From Thalassiosira profunda (taxonomy: Eukaryota; Bacillariophyta; Thalassiosirophyceae; Thalassiosirales; Thalassiosiraceae), in contig JALLAP010000636.1 in assembly GCA_036939355.1 (NCBI GenBank), forward strand, positions 1 to 11,529: a DNA stretch of 11,529 nucleotides, given 5' to 3'. The stretch's first letter is position 1, and each line of letters opens with the position of its first letter. This document shows positions 7,264-11,529 of this stretch, one piece after another. Made by a program: the position numbers and the translations under genes. The notes below the pieces were generated by a model. The model was not told where the DNA came from, ran no database searches, and saw only the letters and a program-made list of their open reading frames with translations.

Positions 7264-8148
7264 ATGAGAGCGTCAATTGGCGGCGGGCTCGCCCTCCTGA
7301 TGATGGCATTCTCTCCATCATTGATGCATCGAGTTGATGCGTTCTCCTTCCGCCCATCACCATCGCATCATCGCATCGATGGCTTGTGCGCCCCAGGATT
7401 TGCAAATCGCCACCGATGTCCAGCGATCGGGCGACCAATCTCCATTGGTCTCTACGCCATCCCTGACGTGTCGTTTCTACCGCAATACTCCGAGGCAGCA
7501 TTTGCAACATCAACATCATCGGCTTCACCGATATCTCCGCAAATCCTGGCGACAGCATCGGCAGCGGTGACCTACCTCTCCCTCATCCTGTACTTCGACC
7601 GCCCCCGCGGATCCCTAGCGATACCCGACGCCGAATCGACGCTGATAATCCAACCAAGCCGCGTGCCCGGCGCCGGACTCGGATTGTTCGCGGCCACATC
7701 TCTACCGAAGGGCACCGTTCTCGGGACTTATCCGGGGGTATTGCGACCGGCGCGGGCGTTTTACGACGGCAAGTGCCGACGATATCCGAATGCGGTGGGG
7801 TACTCTTGGAGGTTTACCGATGACCAGTATGTTCTCGATCCGACGGACAGTGCAGGAGAGATACGCGACATCTGTTTAGGAGGGAGCGAGGTGCCTCTCT
7901 CGAACGCGGTCTTTGCAACGTTGCTGCGGTTCCTGGGAGTGAGCACGATGCTGTGCCGCATCAACGAGCCGCCCATCGGTGCCGGGGGATGCAGCGTGAA
8001 CGCGAGGGAAAACCTCGCGACGAGGGAGGTGGTGTTTGAGCTGGTTCAAGATGTGGTTACGGGGCAGGAACTTTATCTGGATTACGGACTCGATTACGAC
8101 CGAACAGGATACAGGCCTCCACCAGAGAATGCCGACGATGGAAGATAA
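7264..8148 (+). CDS. SET-domain protein with plastid-type presequence
   Basis: The 294-residue protein has a SET fold, as in lysine methyltransferases that use S-adenosylmethionine. Residues 1-26 are a signal peptide ending VDA, followed by F27 (DAF|SF), then a Ser/His/Arg-rich stretch with few acidic residues, the bipartite form expected for a heterokont plastid protein. A hydrophobic segment at about 92-111 may be a membrane span. The SET domain follows: SRVPGAGLGLFAATSLPKGTV (132-152, with the GxG turn), GTYPGVL (154-160), GYSWRFTDDQYVLDP (179-193), LCRINEPP (230-237), SVNA (244-247) and GQELYLDYGLDYDR (267-280). The usual RxxNH motif reads RINE, so His is replaced. No post-SET cysteines are present. 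The ATG at 7264 was chosen because it is the first in frame and opens the signal peptide. Activity and substrate are not shown; a plastid substrate such as Rubisco or ribosomal protein would be speculation. Confidence 0.88.
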   Translation: MRASIGGGLALLMMAFSPSLMHRVDAFSFRPSPSHHRIDGLCAPGFANRHRCPAIGRPISIGLYAIPDVSFLPQYSEAAFATSTSSASPISPQILATASAAVTYLSLILYFDRPRGSLAIPDAESTLIIQPSRVPGAGLGLFAATSLPKGTVLGTYPGVLRPARAFYDGKCRRYPNAVGYSWRFTDDQYVLDPTDSAGEIRDICLGGSEVPLSNAVFATLLRFLGVSTMLCRINEPPIGAGGCSVNARENLATREVVFELVQDVVTGQELYLDYGLDYDRTGYRPPPENADDGR

Positions 8149-8298
8149 TGTCAAGGGAATGAACAAATAGATTGAGGGGGCATGGGGTAAGTGCTGGACA
8201 CTGGCTCTACATGACCAACTCATCATTTACACTTATACATCGTTCAACATTTATTCACAGGGTTCAGGTCAATGAGCCACATCACTTCACTCCACATC
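8149..8298. other. Convergent 3' gap between the SET and CRAL-TRIO genes
   Basis: 150 bp between the two stop codons. It is moderately AT-rich in its centre (about 8218-8262) and should hold both 3' ends. I see no structured element. Confidence 0.4.
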
Positions 8299-9180
8299 TC
8301 ACTGCGATGGGGCACCTTCGATGACCTTTCGCTGCTCAATGAAGTCCTCCACAATCGACGTGGGATTGGCCTGTCCTCCGGCCAATTCGTTGGGCAGATG
8401 CTGCTCAAACCCATCGGCCAAAAACTTTGGCAGGTCAGACGCCGGGATCATGTGGACCTTCCTTTGGAAATCCCTCGCGAGCATCGGCTTCATAATCTCC
8501 CAGATGGATCCAAACCACGATGGAGGGTTGACGATGAGGAAGAGGCGCACTCTGACCGGGATGCGGCCTTGCAACATCTTCATAAAGTTGAGACAATAGC
8601 TCACGGAGAAGTTGGTGAAGCTCCAGTCGTCCATGTTGGCGACGAATCCAATTCCTTCGGTGCAGGACTTCTCGGACGAGTCAACCATGCAGCTCATGCA
8701 GTATGCGAGGTTGTCGATGATGGTGGAGGTGGGCGTCTCCTTGGGAAAGTAACGCGACGGGCGCATGTAGAAGCAGGCGTGCCCCTCCTTCGACTCGAGG
8801 CCCGGCGGGATGAACAGAGTTTTGGTCAACAGCTGCTCCTCCAAATCCGCGGCCGTGAGCGCCAGGTATCGGCCGTCGTACTTTTGCATCACCTTGTACG
8901 CCGCTTTTGCGTTGAACTTCTCGGGCCCGGGGCTGCAGCGGGCGAAGCGCAGGTACATGGCATCGTCGAAATGGTGGTCGCGGGGCTGGGACTCCCACTT
9001 CTGCTTCAGGGCATCGACGGCCGCGCGCTCGCTGGGCGAGAGGGAGGCCAGCTGCTCTTCGATGGAGCGTTCGCCAGCGGGCTGGGGGCGATAAGGCATG
9101 GGCTTTGGGGGCGGGCGGGCAGCGGTCTCCGGGAGAGGTTTGACGGCAGTGGTGCGCCGGGAGAGAGGGAAGACGGCCAT
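8299..9180 (-). CDS. CRAL-TRIO (Sec14-like) lipid-binding protein
   Basis: The 293-residue protein carries a CRAL-TRIO domain, a hydrophobic pocket that exchanges phosphoinositides, tocopherols or similar lipids between membranes. A Pro/Arg-rich N-terminus (1-40) with no signal peptide leads to the CRAL-TRIO N-terminal helices (about 52-105; MYLRFARCSPGPEKFNAKAAYKVMQ is centred there with the usual LRFLRAR-like motif). The lipid-binding part spans about 130-270, with the signature stretches GIGFVANMDDWSF (176-188), FMKMLQGRIPVRV (199-211), LIVNPPSWFGSIWEIMKPML (215-234) and LPKFLADGFEQHLPNELAGG (250-269). The last matches the family ending in which a Leu-Pro-x-x-x-GG segment closes the domain. 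The ATG at 9180 is the first in frame. Likely cytosolic. The ligand cannot be told from sequence. Confidence 0.88.
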   Translation of the reverse strand: MAVFPLSRRTTAVKPLPETAARPPPKPMPYRPQPAGERSIEEQLASLSPSERAAVDALKQKWESQPRDHHFDDAMYLRFARCSPGPEKFNAKAAYKVMQKYDGRYLALTAADLEEQLLTKTLFIPPGLESKEGHACFYMRPSRYFPKETPTSTIIDNLAYCMSCMVDSSEKSCTEGIGFVANMDDWSFTNFSVSYCLNFMKMLQGRIPVRVRLFLIVNPPSWFGSIWEIMKPMLARDFQRKVHMIPASDLPKFLADGFEQHLPNELAGGQANPTSIVEDFIEQRKVIEGAPSQ

Positions 9181-9369
9181 GATGGGCAAGATGGTGTTGT
9201 GCTCGCGCGCTGGAACGTTTTATGAGACAACGGCGGCAGCGGCGAGCAAGACGCTGAGCCAAAGTCGATCTTCTTTGCAAGAGGCTGCAAGCAGTTTTGG
9301 GGATCGACCATCTTGGTTGTTATATGTTTACTACAGCGCCCCATCCACCCTCCAAAAGGAAGTTCCACC
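9181..9369. promoter_or_regulatory. Tandem gap: promoter of the CRAL-TRIO gene and 3' end of the zinc-finger gene
   Basis: 189 bp between the start codon of the CRAL-TRIO gene and the stop of the upstream gene on the same strand. It must contain the 3' UTR of one and the promoter and 5' UTR of the other. No distinct motif seen. Confidence 0.4.
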
Positions 9370-11529
9370 TCAGCGCCGGTGCTTCTTCCTCGCCTGTACG
9401 AACGGGCACCACGTCTTGTGGGCCTCGAGAGCAGCGAGCGTATCGCACGCATAGAAGTTTTGGTATGCGAATTTGCACTCATCACAGACGAAATCAGGGT
9501 TGCGGACGATCGGCGCGGATGGTTGCTTGGTAGAATCAGCCTCGATAGCAAGAGGCCTCTCCGTCGCCATCGCCGAATCGCTGCCCACAGGAGTGTTCGT
9601 GGCGGACACGTCAGAGAAGCTGGAGAAAATGGCCCTGTCAACACTATCAACATCACTGCTTTCGTCACTGCCAGAAGATGAAACAACCTGTTCACCTCCC
9701 TGCTTGGAGAAGAAAGAAAGAATGTCCATCTCGTTTTCGCTACTGAGCTTGGACTCGGAATCGGTAATTGTGTGCTCAGCCTCACGCGCCTCGGCCGCAG
9801 TGTGCGTGTCAAAATCAGAGCTGAAATCATCACTGAAACGAGAAGAACAGACAGCCGTTGAAGATGATCGCTCGGTAGGAGAAGATTCAATGGCAAGAGC
9901 TCCCTTCGTCGCCTTCGCCGAATCGCCGCCCACAAAAGGCATGTCGGAGAAGTCAGAGTCGTCATTGTCCTCCTCGTTTGCCTCTGTCGGTGGGCAGAGG
10001 GCCGGAGGCGTGGCGATGGGAGGTGCCGCCTGGTGGGCGAGTGAAATGCACTGCGCCTCGTGTGCATGGGCCTCCTCGAAGGTGTCGAACGACGCCAAGC
10101 GGCACTTGTCGCACGTCCACCGCTCGACGGACATTGGTCTTGCCTCAGCTTTGAGCTCGCGTCTCGTCTCCTCTGGCACGGCCAGGTCGGCCGCTACGGG
10201 CGGCTGCACGACCGACTGCACGACCGACTGCGCGTCCGACTGCGTCAGCTGGGCCGACTCGGCCGCCCTCATTTCATCCAGACGCTTCTTCCAATCGGGG
10301 GGAATAGGGCAGAGGTAATCGTATCTCTGGTTCACGAGGTATGATTGGTTGAAGTTGTAATGGAGGCAGAGGTCCCATTGACTGTTGCTTCTCGGATGAC
10401 CGTAGTAGCTGATAGACGATGGATCAAAGTGCGTTGGATTGCAGGGGTAGCTTGTGTCCGAGTAGGTCAGGAAAGGAGACCCGGGTTCAAGCACCGGAGG
10501 AGGAAGGGGAGGAGCGAGAGCCTCGCACTCCGCCTCATGCGCATGGGCTGCCTCGAAGGTTTCAAAAGACCTCCATTGGCACTTGTCGCACGTCCACCGC
10601 TCGACGTATTGCGGGACGGCGCCCTCGAGACTCTCAACCAAGGAGCTCCCGTCTTCTTCTCCAGAGGAAATCGGAGCCAACAGAACGCCTTCTTCGGCCG
10701 CAGCTTGTTCGGCCGCTTTCTTTGCCTTCTCTGCCCGACGGAGGACACTGGAGAGGCTTTCGTGGAACTTCGACCGCTTTGCGTTGGCTTTCTTTTTCTT
10801 CTCGGCCTTGCTCAGGCCTTCCTCCTCCGCATCTGTGAGGGCCAAGTGCGGGAGAAGCTCGGGCTTGATGCTGACGAGGACCGCAGGCGTCATAAACTTT
10901 GCAATCTCGTATTGCCGCTGCACCGCATCGACCGAGAGCTTGCCCTGGTTCTCGATTCTTCTCTGGCGTCCATAGAGCTTGAGGGCTGCCGTCGGAAGCG
11001 TGAAGTTGGGGTCGTTGGCCAGAGAATGAATCGCTTGTTCGAGGATCTGAGTGAGAGCAGCCGCTCCACCATGGGTCACTCGCTTGGGAACAGCTTGGCC
11101 GTCGTCTTTCAGCGCCTGCGTAGCTCGGTTGCGAACGTTCCCAAGAAGACCCTGGAAGCGTTTCCTCTTCATCTCGAGCGCCTTCTTCAGCGCCTCGTCT
11201 TCGTCGCCGTCGGCATCGCGTCTGACGGCTGCCTCTTCGTCCTCTGTAAGGTACCGGTGTTCGAGGAGCTGCGGCTCGTGGAGAAAGAGCTCCTCTGACG
11301 ACAATGCCATTGCAATTTCGTACCGCCTCCGCACAGCGTTGGTGGCGGCGCAGACATTGGAGAGATCGGCGCCGCCAGGAACAATCATGTCCCAGGAAGT
11401 GTCCTCGGCCAGCGAGATAATAGCGCGCTCAATCTGCAATGTGCAGTCGCTCGTCCCCGCCTTGCCACCAAGGGCGCCCCTTTCCACCATTGCAACGCAT
11501 TTGCCGCGCGCGTCGAGGCCCTTCGAGTA
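9370..11529 (-). CDS. Large C2HC zinc-finger protein with duplicated N-terminal domain (5' partial)
   Basis: From the first in-window ATG (11490) the protein has 706 residues, but the frame stays open to the edge (13 more codons), and repeat alignment suggests the protein really extends upstream. Residues about 20-128 and 149-258 are two copies of one domain, each with an I(E/L)xAIxSLAxD start, a central RRYEIA/RQYEIA, a PxLLxHxxLTxxEE segment and a basic KRxKFxxxL...R end. Two nearly identical zinc fingers follow: C301/C304/H318/C322 and C460/C463/H477/C481, spacing C-x2-C-x13-H-x3-C. A third, C669/C672/H691/C695, has a longer loop. Between fingers 2 and 3 lies a Ser/Asp/Glu-rich, probably disordered stretch with its own duplication (513-545 and 624-655). 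A Pro-rich segment and an aromatic Asn/Tyr-rich segment separate fingers 1 and 2. I do not recognise the N-terminal family. Nuclear nucleic-acid or protein binding is a plausible inference from the fingers, nothing more. Confidence 0.75.
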   Translation of the reverse strand, partial: YSKGLDARGKCVAMVERGALGGKAGTSDCTLQIERAIISLAEDTSWDMIVPGGADLSNVCAATNAVRRRYEIAMALSSEELFLHEPQLLEHRYLTEDEEAAVRRDADGDEDEALKKALEMKRKRFQGLLGNVRNRATQALKDDGQAVPKRVTHGGAAALTQILEQAIHSLANDPNFTLPTAALKLYGRQRRIENQGKLSVDAVQRQYEIAKFMTPAVLVSIKPELLPHLALTDAEEEGLSKAEKKKKANAKRSKFHESLSSVLRRAEKAKKAAEQAAAEEGVLLAPISSGEEDGSSLVESLEGAVPQYVERWTCDKCQWRSFETFEAAHAHEAECEALAPPLPPPVLEPGSPFLTYSDTSYPCNPTHFDPSSISYYGHPRSNSQWDLCLHYNFNQSYLVNQRYDYLCPIPPDWKKRLDEMRAAESAQLTQSDAQSVVQSVVQPPVAADLAVPEETRRELKAEARPMSVERWTCDKCRLASFDTFEEAHAHEAQCISLAHQAAPPIATPPALCPPTEANEEDNDDSDFSDMPFVGGDSAKATKGALAIESSPTERSSSTAVCSSRFSDDFSSDFDTHTAAEAREAEHTITDSESKLSSENEMDILSFFSKQGGEQVVSSSGSDESSDVDSVDRAIFSSFSDVSATNTPVGSDSAMATERPLAIEADSTKQPSAPIVRNPDFVCDECKFAYQNFYACDTLAALEAHKTWCPFVQARKKHRR
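9535..9935 (-). repeat. Degenerate duplication in the disordered C-terminal part
   Basis: Segments about 9535-9592 and 9883-9935 are related at DNA level (both carry forms of GTCGCCATCGCCGAATCGC) and encode the matching peptides VGSDSAMATERPLAIE and VGGDSAKATKGALAIE. This is a third, independent internal duplication in the zinc-finger protein. Coordinates span both copies. Confidence 0.7.
10101..10606 (-). repeat. Pair of zinc-finger coding repeats sharing 29 identical bases
   Basis: Positions 10101-10129 and 10578-10606 are identical over 29 bp; they encode the VERWTCDKC start of fingers 2 and 1. Similarity continues leftward through the remainder of each finger (FxTFExAHAHEAxC) with scattered changes. 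The coordinates given span both copies and the sequence between them. Confidence 0.85.
10201..10248 (-). repeat. 12-bp imperfect tandem repeat, four units
   Basis: Four consecutive 12-bp units of the form CGACTGCACGAC begin at 10201, 10213, 10225 and 10237, the outer ones diverged. On the coding strand they give Gln-Ser-Val-Val-type repeats (QSVVQSVVQ) in the linker before zinc finger 2. Being a multiple of three, unit gain or loss would keep the frame. Confidence 0.85.

Noticed and set aside
8272..9225. 317-codon plus-strand open frame opposite the CRAL-TRIO gene
   Set aside because: It mirrors the codon structure of the real gene and has no recognisable protein features; the minus strand carries clear family signatures.
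9006..10067. 353-codon minus-strand frame overlapping the zinc-finger and CRAL-TRIO genes
   Set aside because: Low-complexity Ser/Arg/Pro composition and overlap with two better frames on the same strand.
9473..11298. Long plus-strand frames opposite the zinc-finger gene
   Set aside because: Shadow of a repetitive coding sequence; Leu/Arg-rich with no motif, while the minus frame has three metal-binding fingers.
1..11529. Bacterial or phage system, CRISPR array, transposon or biosynthetic operon
   Set aside because: Spliceosomal introns, eukaryote-only gene families and alternating strands exclude an operonic prokaryotic locus; no terminal inverted repeats, transposase or spaced direct repeats were seen.

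Overview
The window looks like gene-dense nuclear DNA from a photosynthetic stramenopile (heterokont alga), most likely a diatom. Three things point there. Two proteins begin with a signal peptide whose predicted cleavage site is followed by phenylalanine, the mark of import into a complex plastid. Two genes contain spliceosomal introns (73 and 100 nt). Several proteins belong to eukaryote-only pathways, such as GPI-anchor synthesis in the ER. The assignment rests on these traits and on my recognition of family style, not on a database match.

Eight protein-coding genes fill almost the whole window, in divergent and convergent pairs. From left to right: a membrane-anchored prolyl 4-hydroxylase-like oxygenase (minus strand, two exons, running off the left edge before its catalytic core); PIG-V, the second GPI mannosyltransferase (plus); a zinc-free MDR quinone oxidoreductase with a plastid-type presequence (minus); a probable secretory-pathway protein with a weak SGNH-esterase-like motif and an unresolved 5' end (plus); a small two-exon membrane protein of unknown function (minus); a SET-domain protein with a plastid-type presequence (plus); a CRAL-TRIO (Sec14-like) lipid-binding protein (minus); and a large repetitive zinc-finger protein running off the right edge (minus).

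Intergenic space is short. Divergent pairs share gaps of 137, 438 and 325 bp. Convergent pairs end 105, 13 and 150 bp apart, so 3' UTRs probably overlap. I found no rRNA, tRNA, transposon, CRISPR array or operon. The genes do not form one pathway: three candidates serve the endomembrane system (prolyl hydroxylase, PIG-V, the SGNH-like protein), two are predicted plastid proteins, and the rest are single.

The most informative points are two splice events that single-frame reading misses (introns 374-446 and 6680-6779), a probable frame problem at the start of the gene near 4835, an unusual NE in place of the usual NH in the SET active-site motif, and a right-edge protein built from three separate internal duplications plus three C2HC fingers.
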